Shown here: positions 25,342 through 33,748 of the stretch, piece after piece
Layout: each line of letters opens with the position of its first letter
Numbering within the stretch: position 1 is the first letter of the stretch
Assembly: GCF_001042985.1 (NCBI RefSeq)
Contig: NZ_JYKY01000022.1
Coordinates: 28,490-92,489, forward strand
Source: Pseudomonas lundensis
GTDB lineage: Bacteria > Pseudomonadota > Gammaproteobacteria > Pseudomonadales > Pseudomonadaceae
Direction of reading: 5' to 3'
DNA: 64,000 nt
Notes under the pieces: model-generated
What the model was told of the DNA's origin: nothing
What the model saw: the letters and a program-made list of their open reading frames with translations, nothing else
The model's database searches: none
Made by a program: the position numbers and the translations under genes

Positions 25342-25366
25342 CCTTAATGACAACGTGCCATTAAGG
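25342..25366. promoter_or_regulatory. 25-bp palindrome in the MFS-uvrA divergent region
   Basis: CCTTAATG-N9-CATTAAGG is a perfect 8+8 dyad. It lies just upstream of the proposed uvrA -35 element and about 100 nt from the MFS start, a typical operator position. It does not match the LexA consensus (CTGT-N8-ACAG). The regulator is unknown. Confidence 0.45.
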
Positions 25367-25369
25367 ACC

Positions 25370-25398
25370 TGCACAGCTTTCACACAGATCCGTATACT
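25370..25398 (+). promoter_or_regulatory. Candidate sigma70 promoter of uvrA
   Basis: TGCACA, a 17-nt spacer and TATACT lie 37 nt before the GTG start. The -10 element is good and the -35 has 4 of 6 matches. Confidence 0.45.
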
Positions 25399-25434
25399 CA
25401 TTCGTTTATGTTATGCCCGCCAAGCGAGGCCGCA

Positions 25435-28269
25435 GTGGACAAGATCCTGATACGTGGGGCACGAACCCACAACCTGAAGAACATCGACCTGACCCTGCCA
25501 CGGGACAAACTGATCGTCATCACCGGACTGTCTGGCTCCGGCAAATCATCCCTGGCGTTTGACACGTTGTATGCCGAAGGCCAGCGTCGGTATGTCGAGT
25601 CGCTGTCGGCCTATGCGCGGCAGTTCCTTTCGATGATGGAAAAGCCTGACGTCGACACCATTGAAGGTTTGTCGCCAGCCATCTCCATCGAGCAAAAATC
25701 GACGTCACACAACCCGCGTTCCACTGTCGGCACCATCACTGAAATCTACGATTACCTGCGTTTGCTGTATGCACGCGTCGGCATTCCGCGCTGCCCGGAT
25801 CACGATATTCCACTGGAAGCACAGACCGTCAGCCAGATGGTCGACCTGGTGCTGGCGCAACCCGAAGGCAGCAAGTTGATGCTGCTGGCGCCGGTGATTC
25901 GTGAACGTAAAGGCGAGCACCTGTCGGTGTTCGAAGAGCTACGGGCTCAGGGCTTCGTTCGCGCGCGCGTAGACGGCAAGCTGTGCGAACTGGATGAGTT
26001 GCCAAAGCTCGACAAGCAGAAGAAACACTCGATTGACGTGGTCGTTGACCGCTTCAAGGTCAGAGCGGATCTGCAACAGCGCCTGGCCGAATCGTTTGAG
26101 ACCGCGCTCAAGCTGGCTGACGGTATCGCGCTGGTGGCGCCGATGGACGACGAGCCCGGCGAAGAGATAATTTTTTCGGCACGCTTCGCTTGCCCCATTT
26201 GCGGGCACGCTATCAGCGAGCTGGAACCCAAACTGTTTTCCTTCAACAACCCGGCCGGTGCATGCCCGACCTGCGACGGGCTCGGGGTTAAGCAGTTTTT
26301 CGACATCAAGCGACTGGTCAATGGTGATTTGACCTTGGCTGAAGGCGCCATTCGCGGCTGGGACAGGCGTAACGTCTATTACTTCCAGATGCTGGGTGCG
26401 CTGGCCAAGCATTACGATTTCAGCCTTGAAGTGCCGTTCAGCGAACTGCCCGCCGACAAACAGAAAGTCATTCTGTACGGCAGCGGCACGCAGAACGTTG
26501 ATTTCCGCTATCTCAATGATCGGGGTGACATCGTCAAGCGGGCGCACCCGTTTGAAGGGATCGTGCCTAACCTTGAGCGGCGCTATCGCGAAACCGAGTC
26601 GGCGACCGTTCGTGAGGAGTTGGCCAAGTTTCTCAGCACCCAGGCTTGCCCCGACTGCCGCGGCACACGCCTGCGTCGTGAAGCGCGTCACGTATGGGTC
26701 GGTGAGAAAAACCTGCCGGCCGTGACCAACATGCCCATTGGCGATGCCACTGAATATTTCAGCGCGCTGAGCCTGACCGGGCGTCGCGGCGAGATTGCAG
26801 ACAAAATTCTGAAAGAAATTCGCGAACGCCTGCAGTTTTTGGTGAATGTGGGCCTCGATTATCTGTCGCTGGATCGCAGTGCTGACACACTGTCCGGCGG
26901 CGAGGCGCAGCGTATCCGTCTGGCCAGCCAGATCGGCGCGGGCCTGGTGGGTGTTCTTTACATCCTTGATGAGCCGTCTATCGGCCTGCATCAGCGCGAT
27001 AACGATCGTTTGCTGGGCACCCTCAAACACCTTCGCGACATCGGCAATACCGTGATAGTGGTCGAGCACGATGAAGATGCAATTCGTCTGGCGGACTATG
27101 TCGTGGATATCGGCCCGGGGGCAGGCGTGCATGGCGGACACATCGTGGCCGAAGGCACACCGGCCGAGGTGATGGCGCACCCTGATTCGCTGACCGGCAA
27201 ATACCTGTCGGGGCGGGTGAAGATCGAAGTTCCGGCCAAACGCACTCCGCGCAACAAAAAGCTGACGCTGTCGCTCAAAGGTGCGCGCGGCAACAACTTG
27301 CGTAATGTTGACCTCGAAATCCCCATTGGCTTGCTGACCTGCGTGACCGGGGTTTCAGGTTCGGGCAAGTCCACACTGATCAACAACACGCTCTACCCGC
27401 TCAGCGCGACAGCCTTGAACGGCGCGAGCACGCTGGAGGCGGCGGCTCACGACAGCATCAAAGGGCTTGAGCATCTGGACAAGGTCGTCGACATCGATCA
27501 AAGCCCGATCGGCCGCACCCCGCGCTCTAACCCTGCGACCTATACCGGGTTGTTTACGCCTATTCGCGAGCTGTTCTCCGGCGTACCGGAATCCCGCTCC
27601 CGAGGCTATGGTCCGGGACGTTTCTCCTTCAACGTGAAGGGTGGACGTTGCGAGGCGTGTCAGGGTGACGGCCTGATCAAGGTAGAAATGCACTTTCTGC
27701 CCGACATCTACGTGCCTTGCGACGTGTGCAAAAGCAAGCGCTATAACCGCGAAACCCTTGAGATCAAGTACAAGGGCAAGAGCATCCATGAAGTGCTGGA
27801 GATGACCATTGAAGAAGCCCGCGAGTTCTTCGATGCCGTCCCTGCGCTGGCGCGTAAGCTACAGACGCTGATGGACGTAGGTTTGTCGTATATCAAGCTG
27901 GGGCAATCCGCCACGACCCTGTCAGGCGGCGAGGCTCAGCGGGTCAAGTTGTCCCGCGAGCTGTCCAAGCGCGATACCGGCAAAACGCTGTACATCCTCG
28001 ACGAACCGACAACAGGCCTGCACTTCGCCGATATCCAGCAATTGCTGGATGTATTGCATCGATTACGCGACCACGGCAATACCGTGGTGGTCATCGAGCA
28101 CAACCTCGACGTGATCAAGACCGCGGATTGGCTGGTGGACTTGGGCCCTGAAGGCGGTTCCAAAGGTGGGCAGATAATCGCAACCGGTACGCCGGAAGAC
28201 GTGGCAAACATGAAGCAGTCTCACACCGGTTTCTACCTGAAGCCGCTGTTGATTCGCGACAAAGCTTAA
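25435..28269 (+). CDS. uvrA: Excinuclease ABC subunit A
   Basis: UvrA is the damage-recognition ATPase of nucleotide excision repair. The 944 residues hold two ABC modules: Walker A GLSGSGKSS near residue 31 and GVSGSGKST near residue 640, signature LSGGEAQRIRLASQIG and LSGGEAQRVKLSREL. Zinc modules are CPICGHAI...CPTCDG and CEACQGDG...CDVCKSKRYNRETL. The start is taken as GTG 25435, preceded by GCGAGG, giving the standard VDKILIRGARTHNLKN opening; the ATG 27 nt upstream would add non-conserved residues. Confidence 0.96.
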   Translation: MDKILIRGARTHNLKNIDLTLPRDKLIVITGLSGSGKSSLAFDTLYAEGQRRYVESLSAYARQFLSMMEKPDVDTIEGLSPAISIEQKSTSHNPRSTVGTITEIYDYLRLLYARVGIPRCPDHDIPLEAQTVSQMVDLVLAQPEGSKLMLLAPVIRERKGEHLSVFEELRAQGFVRARVDGKLCELDELPKLDKQKKHSIDVVVDRFKVRADLQQRLAESFETALKLADGIALVAPMDDEPGEEIIFSARFACPICGHAISELEPKLFSFNNPAGACPTCDGLGVKQFFDIKRLVNGDLTLAEGAIRGWDRRNVYYFQMLGALAKHYDFSLEVPFSELPADKQKVILYGSGTQNVDFRYLNDRGDIVKRAHPFEGIVPNLERRYRETESATVREELAKFLSTQACPDCRGTRLRREARHVWVGEKNLPAVTNMPIGDATEYFSALSLTGRRGEIADKILKEIRERLQFLVNVGLDYLSLDRSADTLSGGEAQRIRLASQIGAGLVGVLYILDEPSIGLHQRDNDRLLGTLKHLRDIGNTVIVVEHDEDAIRLADYVVDIGPGAGVHGGHIVAEGTPAEVMAHPDSLTGKYLSGRVKIEVPAKRTPRNKKLTLSLKGARGNNLRNVDLEIPIGLLTCVTGVSGSGKSTLINNTLYPLSATALNGASTLEAAAHDSIKGLEHLDKVVDIDQSPIGRTPRSNPATYTGLFTPIRELFSGVPESRSRGYGPGRFSFNVKGGRCEACQGDGLIKVEMHFLPDIYVPCDVCKSKRYNRETLEIKYKGKSIHEVLEMTIEEAREFFDAVPALARKLQTLMDVGLSYIKLGQSATTLSGGEAQRVKLSRELSKRDTGKTLYILDEPTTGLHFADIQQLLDVLHRLRDHGNTVVVIEHNLDVIKTADWLVDLGPEGGSKGGQIIATGTPEDVANMKQSHTGFYLKPLLIRDKA

Positions 28270-28281
28270 ATCAGCGTATGA

Positions 28282-28317
28282 AAAAGGCCCTGTCATCGTG
28301 AGATGGCAGGGCCTTTT
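28282..28317. terminator. Bidirectional terminator between uvrA and the ferritin gene
   Basis: AAAAGGCCCTG and CAGGGCCTTTT form an 11-bp stem followed by T on plus and by T (complement of AAAAA) on minus. It serves both convergent genes. Confidence 0.9.
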
Positions 28318-28363
28318 AGTCTGCGTCATCGCTGCCTGAAGCAGCGACAGGTAAGAACGCTAA

Positions 28364-28828
28364 TCAGAACTGCGACTGAAGGTAGTTCTGCAAGCCAATC
28401 GACTTAATCAGACCGAGCTGTTTCTCCAGCCAATAGGTATGGTCTTCTTCAGTGTCGGCGAGCTGGATGCGCAGCATGTCGCGGCTGACGTAATCCTTGT
28501 GCAATTCGCACAGCTCAATACCTTTGCACAGCGCTGCCCGGACTTTGTATTCCAGACGCAAGTCTGCGGCGAACATCTCCGGGACGGTGGTCCCCACATC
28601 CAGGTCGTCAGGACGCATGCGAGGGGTGCCTTCGAGCATCAGAATCCGACGCATCAACGCATCGGCGTGCTGCGCCTCTTCTTCCATCTCGTGATTGATA
28701 CGCTCGTAGAGCTTGGTGAAACCCCAGTCTTCGTACATACGGGAATGGACAAAATATTGATCACGTGCAGCCAGCTCACCGGTGAGCAACGTGTTGAGAT
28801 AATCGATTACTTCCGGGTGCCCTAGCAT
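28364..28828 (-). CDS. ftnA: Bacterioferritin-like ferritin FtnA (BfrA), haem-ligand Met replaced by Ala
   Basis: This iron-storage 24-mer subunit has 154 residues. Ferroxidase-centre ligands are visible: Glu18 (TGELAARDQYF), Glu51 and His54 (EEEAQHADALM), Glu93 (RLEYKVR), Glu127 and His130 (TEEDHTYWLEKQ). The methionine that binds haem between subunits in bacterioferritin (Met52 in E. coli) is Ala52 here. This matches P. aeruginosa FtnA (PA4235, formerly BfrA) rather than BfrB. The start at ATG 28828 gives MLGHPEVIDYLN; upstream codons are not conserved. It lies between uvrA and katA, as in PAO1. Confidence 0.9.
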   Translation of the reverse strand: MLGHPEVIDYLNTLLTGELAARDQYFVHSRMYEDWGFTKLYERINHEMEEEAQHADALMRRILMLEGTPRMRPDDLDVGTTVPEMFAADLRLEYKVRAALCKGIELCELHKDYVSRDMLRIQLADTEEDHTYWLEKQLGLIKSIGLQNYLQSQF

Positions 28829-28944
28829 TGGCCCACATCTCCCTGCTTGAAAGGCTGTAGTTTGAACCAAGCTGACCAAGAGGTCACGGTTCAATCGCAA
28901 CAAATGTGCTGTTTATCTGAGAAAACGAGCCTAAATAACGCAAA

Positions 28945-28966
28945 AACCGCCCAATTGAGGGCGGTT
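28945..28966 (-). terminator. Terminator of katA
   Basis: AACCGCCC and GGGCGGTT pair across AATTGA. On the minus strand the stem ends in GGTTTTTG. It lies 18 nt beyond the katA stop. Confidence 0.85.
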
Positions 28967-28983
28967 CTGCTTCTCACTTAGAG

Positions 28984-30432
28984 TTAGTTACGCTGTACAC
29001 CCAACGCTTTTGCCACCCCTTCTCCGTACGCCGGATCAGCGTTATAGAAGTGAGGCAATTGACGCTGCACCACGTCGTCAGACACCCCGGCCATTGCCCC
29101 GGCAATGTTGTTAATCAACAGGGCTTTCTGTTCCGGGCTCATCAACCGGAACAGAGCACCTGCGTGGCTGTAGTAATCAGTATCTTCGCGATGATCGTAA
29201 CGATCCGCCGCGCCATTCAACGCCAATGGCGGCTCAGCATATTGTGGCGCCTGCTTAGGGGCGTCAGAGTAACTGTTGGGCTCGTAGTTCGGTGCCGCGC
29301 CGCCGTTGTTGCCATAAGCCATGGAGCCATCACGCTGGTAGTTGTGCACAGGTACACGTGGCGAGTTGATCGGCAAATGTTGGTGGTTGGTGCCTACGCG
29401 ATAGCGATGGGCATCCGCATACGCGAATACACGGCCCTGTAGCATGCGATCAGGCGAGAGGCCTACACCCGGAATCATATTGCTGGGGCCAAAGGCCGCC
29501 TGCTCAACTTCGGCGAAATAATTAAGCGGGTTGCGGTTGAGCTCAAGTTCGCCAATCTCAATCAATGGAAACTCTTTCTGCGACCAGGTTTTGGTGACAT
29601 CAAACGGGTTCTCGTGATGCGCAGCCGCCTGTGCTTCGGTCATCACTTGCATGCAAACGCGCCATTTAGGGAAATCTCCCCGTTCAATCGCACCAAACAA
29701 ATCGCGTTGCGCATAGTCAGGGTCTGTACCCGCCAAACGCGCCGCCTCGGCAGGCGCCAAGTTTTTAATTCCTTGCTTGGTTTTGTAATGCCACTTGACC
29801 CAATGGCGCTCGCCGGCGGCGTTGATCAGGCTGTACGTGTGGCTGCCGAAGCCATGCATATGACGATAGCCATCCGGGACACCGCGGTCAGAAAACAGGA
29901 TGGTCACCTGATGTAAAGATTCAGGTGAATGTGACCAGAAATCCCACATCATTTGCGCGCTTTTCAAGTTGCTTTGCGGGAGACGCTTTTGGGTGTGGAT
30001 AAAGTCCGGAAACTTGAGTGGGTCCCGGATAAAGAACACGGGGGTATTATTACCCACGATGTCCCAATTGCCTTCTTCGGTATAGAACTTGATGGCAAAA
30101 CCGCGAGGGTCGCGCTCGGTGTCGGCAGAACCGCGTTCACCGCCGACCGTCGAGAAGCGCATAAAGGTCGGTGTTTGCTTGCCGATCGTGTCGAACAGCT
30201 TCGCGCTGCTGTATTGCGACATGTCACGCGTCACAGTGAACGTACCGTGAGCCCCCGAACCTTTGGCATGTACACGACGTTCAGGAATGTTTTCACGGTT
30301 GAAGTGAGCGAGTTTCTCGATCAAATGAAAGTCATCAAGCAGCAAGGGGCCACGAGGACCGGCAGAACGAGAATTCTGGTTGTCAGCGACTGGGGCGCCG
30401 CTGGCAGTGGTAAGCGTTTTGGTCTGGCTCAT
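28984..30432 (-). CDS. katA: Monofunctional haem catalase KatA
   Basis: KatA dismutates hydrogen peroxide. It is a small-subunit (clade 3 type) catalase of 482 residues. The distal His lies in RRVHAKGSGAHG (His55), the distal Asn in WDIVGNNTPVFF, and the proximal haem Tyr in RVFAYADAHRYRVG. There is no signal peptide. Its position beside the ferritin gene suggests a joint iron and peroxide defence function, as in P. aeruginosa (PA4236). A candidate Anr site lies about 91-104 nt upstream of the ATG. Confidence 0.96.
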   Translation of the reverse strand: MSQTKTLTTASGAPVADNQNSRSAGPRGPLLLDDFHLIEKLAHFNRENIPERRVHAKGSGAHGTFTVTRDMSQYSSAKLFDTIGKQTPTFMRFSTVGGERGSADTERDPRGFAIKFYTEEGNWDIVGNNTPVFFIRDPLKFPDFIHTQKRLPQSNLKSAQMMWDFWSHSPESLHQVTILFSDRGVPDGYRHMHGFGSHTYSLINAAGERHWVKWHYKTKQGIKNLAPAEAARLAGTDPDYAQRDLFGAIERGDFPKWRVCMQVMTEAQAAAHHENPFDVTKTWSQKEFPLIEIGELELNRNPLNYFAEVEQAAFGPSNMIPGVGLSPDRMLQGRVFAYADAHRYRVGTNHQHLPINSPRVPVHNYQRDGSMAYGNNGGAAPNYEPNSYSDAPKQAPQYAEPPLALNGAADRYDHREDTDYYSHAGALFRLMSPEQKALLINNIAGAMAGVSDDVVQRQLPHFYNADPAYGEGVAKALGVQRN

Positions 30433-30522
30433 GCGTTTACTTCCTCAGTCAGTCTTGATGCTGCCGTGTAATCGGCTGACGAGGAGTATTGACCATGCAC
30501 TTCACATGGGCAAATTCATTAA

Positions 30523-30536
30523 ATGATGGAGATCAA
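30523..30536. promoter_or_regulatory. Candidate Anr box upstream of katA
   Basis: On the minus strand TTGAT-CTCC-ATCAT matches TTGAT-N4-ATCAA in nine of ten defined bases. Anr control of katA is known in P. aeruginosa. Confidence 0.55.
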
Positions 30537-30561
30537 TAGAAAACCACAATACAACGCGCAC

Positions 30562-30590
30562 AAAAAACCGGGCACTAGGCCCGGTTTTTT
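30562..30590 (-). terminator. Terminator of the alpha operon after rplQ
   Basis: AAAAAACCGGGC and GCCCGGTTTTTT pair around a short loop just past the rplQ stop, with a T6 run. Confidence 0.92.
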
Positions 30591-30605
30591 GTAGAGACTG
30601 ACGTC

Positions 30606-30992
30606 TTACTCAGCGGATACAGCTTCACCGCCAACTGGACGATCAACCAACTCGACGTACGCCATAGGCGCGTTGTCGCCAGCGCGGAAACCGCACTTGA
30701 GGATGCGCAGGTAGCCACCCTCACGAGTTGCATAACGCTTGCCCAGATCGTTGAACAGCTTACCAACGATTGCTTTCGAACGAGTACGGTCGAAAGCCAG
30801 ACGGCGGTTAGCAACAGAATCGTTCTTGGCCAGAGTAATCAGCGGCTCAGCAACGCGACGCAGTTCTTTGGCTTTCGGCAGAGTCGTTTTGATCAGCTCG
30901 TGCTCGAACAGCGACACTGCCATGTTTTGAAACATAGCCTTGCGGTGCGAGCTAGTGCGGCTCAGGTGACGACCACTTTTACGATGACGCAT
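30606..30992 (-). CDS. rplQ: 50S ribosomal protein L17
   Basis: The 128-residue L17 opens with MRHRKSGRHLSRTSSHRKAM. It sits near the exit tunnel of the large subunit. It is the last gene of the alpha operon (rpsM-rpsK-rpsD-rpoA-rplQ), 42 nt after rpoA and just before a strong terminator. Confidence 0.97.
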   Translation of the reverse strand: MRHRKSGRHLSRTSSHRKAMFQNMAVSLFEHELIKTTLPKAKELRRVAEPLITLAKNDSVANRRLAFDRTRSKAIVGKLFNDLGKRYATREGGYLRILKCGFRAGDNAPMAYVELVDRPVGGEAVSAE

Positions 30993-31034
30993 GGTTCATT
31001 CCTTACCAAACACAACGTTCGGTGATTACGACGA

Positions 31035-32036
31035 TCAGGCAGTCGCCTTGTCGTCCTTCTTAAGACTTGCAGGCGGCCAGTTGTCGAGGCGCATGCCGAG
31101 GGACAGACCACGGGAGGCCAGAACGTCCTTGATTTCAGTCAAGGATTTCTTGCCCAGGTTCGGAGTCTTCAACAGTTCTACTTCGGTGCGCTGAATCAGG
31201 TCACCAATGTAGTAAATGTTCTCCGCCTTAAGGCAGTTGGCCGAACGCACGGTCAGTTCCAGATCGTCAACCGGACGAAGCAGGATCGGATCGATCTCGT
31301 CTTCCTGTTCGATAACCACTGGCTCGCTGTCACCTTTGAGGTCGACGAATGCAGCCAACTGCTGTTGCAGGATGGTTGCAGCACGACGAATGGCCTCTTC
31401 AGGATCCAGGGTACCGTTGGTCTCCAGATCAATAACCAGTTTGTCCAGGTTAGTACGCTGCTCGACACGGGCGTTTTCCACCACGTATGCGATACGGCGA
31501 ACCGGGCTGAACGAAGAATCAAGCTGCAAGCGACCAATGCTGCGGCTTTCATCTTCATCGCTCTGACGCGAGTCTGCTGGTTCATAACCACGACCACGAG
31601 CTACGGTGAGCTTCATGTTCAAGGCGCCGTTAGACGCCAGGTTGGCGATTACGTGATCGGGATTAACGATCTCGACATCATGATCCAGCTGAATATCGGC
31701 AGCGGTAACCACCCCCGAACCCTTCTTCGACAAGGTCAGCGTAACTTCGTCACGGCCGTGCAGCTTGATAGCCAGACCTTTAAGGTTCAACAGGATTTCA
31801 ATTACGTCTTCCTGTACACCTTCGATGGCGCTGTACTCGTGGAGCACACCATCAATCTCGGCCTCGACTACTGCACAGCCTGGCATTGAGGACAACAGGA
31901 TGCGGCGCAGCGCGTTGCCCAGGGTGTGGCCAAAACCACGCTCGAGAGGCTCGAGAGTGATTTTAGCGCGGGTTGGACTGACAACTTGCACATCAATATG
32001 GCGAGGTGTCAGGAACTCATTTACCGAAATCTGCAT
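31035..32036 (-). CDS. rpoA: RNA polymerase alpha subunit
   Basis: The 333 residues split into an N-terminal assembly domain (residues 1-235, GFGHTLGNALRRILLSSMPG) and a C-terminal domain (about 250-325). The latter holds the UP-element and activator contact helix, with LTVRSANCLKAENIYYIGDLIQRTEVELLKTPNLGKKSLTEIKDVL. An acidic interdomain linker lies between them. It follows rpsD by 22 nt. Confidence 0.97.
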   Translation of the reverse strand: MQISVNEFLTPRHIDVQVVSPTRAKITLEPLERGFGHTLGNALRRILLSSMPGCAVVEAEIDGVLHEYSAIEGVQEDVIEILLNLKGLAIKLHGRDEVTLTLSKKGSGVVTAADIQLDHDVEIVNPDHVIANLASNGALNMKLTVARGRGYEPADSRQSDEDESRSIGRLQLDSSFSPVRRIAYVVENARVEQRTNLDKLVIDLETNGTLDPEEAIRRAATILQQQLAAFVDLKGDSEPVVIEQEDEIDPILLRPVDDLELTVRSANCLKAENIYYIGDLIQRTEVELLKTPNLGKKSLTEIKDVLASRGLSLGMRLDNWPPASLKKDDKATA

Positions 32037-32058
32037 GGATGCACCTATTTTCTAGCCC

Positions 32059-32679
32059 TTACTTGGAGTAGAGCTCGACAATCAGGCTTTCGTTGATGTC
32101 GGCGGACAGATCACTGCGAGCTGGAACGTTCTTGAAAACGCCCGACTTCTTCTCAGTGTCTACTTCTACCCATTCTACGCGGCCACGTTGGGCACACAGA
32201 TCGAGAGCTTGGACAATGCGAAGCTGGTTCTTTGCTTTCTCGCGGATAGCGACCACGTCACCAGCACGAACCTGGTAAGACGGAACGTTTACGGTCTGAC
32301 CGTTAACGCTGATCGACTTGTGCGATACCAACTGACGAGATTCGGCACGAGTAGAACCGAAACCCATACGGTATACGACGTTATCCAGACGGCATTCGAG
32401 CAGTTGCAGCAGGTTTTCACCGGTTGCACCTTTCTTGCCAGCAGCTTGTTTGTAGTAGCCGCTGAACTGACGCTCGAGAACGCCGTAGATACGACGGACC
32501 TTCTGCTTTTCACGCAGCTGGGTGCCGTAGTCGGATTGGCGACCGCGGCGCTGGCCGTGGATGCCTGGAGCAGCTTCAATATTGCACTTCGATTCGATAG
32601 CGCGCACACCACTCTTCAGGAAGAGATCGGTGCCTTCACGACGTGCCAGTTTGCATTTTGGACCAATGTAACGAGCCAT
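32059..32679 (-). CDS. rpsD: 30S ribosomal protein S4
   Basis: S4 is a primary 16S rRNA binder and, in enterobacteria, the translational repressor of the alpha operon. It has 206 residues with an S4 RNA-binding domain at about residues 95-160 (CRLDNVVYRMGFGSTRAESRQLVSHKSISVNG). The N-terminal region lacks the zinc cysteines of the C+ form, with a single Cys in GPKCKLARREG. Confidence 0.97.
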   Translation of the reverse strand: MARYIGPKCKLARREGTDLFLKSGVRAIESKCNIEAAPGIHGQRRGRQSDYGTQLREKQKVRRIYGVLERQFSGYYKQAAGKKGATGENLLQLLECRLDNVVYRMGFGSTRAESRQLVSHKSISVNGQTVNVPSYQVRAGDVVAIREKAKNQLRIVQALDLCAQRGRVEWVEVDTEKKSGVFKNVPARSDLSADINESLIVELYSK

Positions 32680-32697
32680 TCTTTACAGTCTCCTGGA

Positions 32698-33087
32698 TTA
32701 CACGCGGCGCTTCTTCGGCGGACGGCACCCGTTGTGCGGGATTGGCGTCACGTCGGTGATGCTGGCGATCTTATAGCCACAGCCGTTCAAAGCACGGACA
32801 GCGGACTCACGACCTGGACCTGGGCCCTTAACGTTAACGTCAAGGTTTTTCAGGCCATATTCCAGCGCAGCTTGACCAGCACGTTCAGCAGCTACTTGAG
32901 CAGCGAACGGGGTGGACTTGCGAGAACCGCGGAAACCCGAACCACCGGAGGTTGCCCAAGAAAGCGCATTACCCTGACGGTCGGTGATGGTCACGATGGT
33001 GTTGTTGAAAGACGCGTGGATGTGGGCGATGCCATCAACCACTGTCTTTTTAATTTTTTTACGAGGACGAGCAGCAGGTTTTGCCAT
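32698..33087 (-). CDS. rpsK: 30S ribosomal protein S11
   Basis: S11 forms part of the platform of the small subunit. The 129 residues include the conserved GSGFRGSRKSTPFAAQ and the C-terminal ITDVTPIPHNGCRPPKKRRV. It lies 18 nt before rpsD and 30 nt after rpsM. Confidence 0.97.
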   Translation of the reverse strand: MAKPAARPRKKIKKTVVDGIAHIHASFNNTIVTITDRQGNALSWATSGGSGFRGSRKSTPFAAQVAAERAGQAALEYGLKNLDVNVKGPGPGRESAVRALNGCGYKIASITDVTPIPHNGCRPPKKRRV

Positions 33088-33117
33088 GACTAAATTCCTG
33101 TCGATTCGCTGGTGCGA

Positions 33118-33474
33118 TTACTTGCGGATCGGCTTACGCGGACCTTTGCGAGTACGCGCGTTGGTCTTGGTACGCTGACCGCGCACTGGAAGACCACGAC
33201 GATGGCGCAGACCGCGGTAGCAGCCCAAGTCCATCAAGCGTTTGATTTTCATGTTGACTTCACGACGCAGGTCACCTTCAGTGGTGAACTTTGCCACTTC
33301 GCCACGCAGCTGTTCAATCTGCTCGTCGCTCAGATCCTTGATCTTAGCGGCTGGGTTTACACCAGCATCTGCACAGATTTTCTGTGCAGTAGTGCGACCA
33401 ACACCATAGATGTAGGTCAGCGAGATAACAGTGTGCTTGTTATCTGGAATGTTAACGCCTGCAATACGGGCCAT
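33118..33474 (-). CDS. rpsM: 30S ribosomal protein S13
   Basis: S13 contacts the large subunit through the head of the 30S. The 118 residues run from MARIAGVNIPDNKHTVISLTYIYGVG to the basic tail TNARTRKGPRKPIRK. It is the first gene of the alpha operon proper. The 129-nt gap before it contains a hairpin and a well-matched promoter. Confidence 0.97.
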   Translation of the reverse strand: MARIAGVNIPDNKHTVISLTYIYGVGRTTAQKICADAGVNPAAKIKDLSDEQIEQLRGEVAKFTTEGDLRREVNMKIKRLMDLGCYRGLRHRRGLPVRGQRTKTNARTRKGPRKPIRK

Positions 33475-33533
33475 TCAGTGGGACTCCAATTGACAGCTAC
33501 CTACGCCCCGGAAGCCAAGAAATAGGGCGCGAG

Positions 33534-33562
33534 ATAATATCGCTGTAATAACAAATAATCAA
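33534..33562 (-). promoter_or_regulatory. Candidate sigma70 promoter for the alpha operon
   Basis: On the minus strand TTGATT, a 17-nt spacer and TATTAT lie about 60-88 nt before the rpsM ATG. The -35 element begins directly after the arm of the adjacent hairpin. Confidence 0.6.
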
Positions 33563-33586
33563 CCCAGCAGCGCACTAGCTGCTGGG
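33563..33586. terminator. Hairpin in the rpmJ-rpsM gap (possible spc operon attenuator)
   Basis: CCCAGCAGC and GCTGCTGGG pair across six bases. On the minus strand only TTGATTATTTG follows, so it would be a weak terminator or a processing site. It directly abuts the alpha-operon promoter. Confidence 0.5.
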
Positions 33587-33603
33587 CTTCAAACAGATCA
33601 CAC

Positions 33604-33720
33604 TCAGCCTTGGCGCTGTTTGTGACGTGGTTCCGCGCTGCAAATTACCCGAACAACACCTTCGCGGCGAATAATCTTGCAGTTACGGCACAGCTTTTTC
33701 ACCGATGCACGAACTTTCAT
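33604..33720 (-). CDS. rpmJ: 50S ribosomal protein L36
   Basis: This 38-residue protein has the opening [19 protein letters not shown] and a later Cys and His ([11 protein letters not shown]), giving the zinc-ribbon C+ form. It lies 28 nt after secY and ends the spc operon in the order secY-rpmJ. Confidence 0.95.
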
Positions 33721-33748
33721 CACCAACTCCTCTAACCTTATGGGTACT

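Noticed and set aside
25371..25389. LexA (SOS) box before uvrA.
   Set aside because: CTG and CAG are present but 13 nt apart rather than 10, and the inner bases do not fit CTGT-N8-ACAG.
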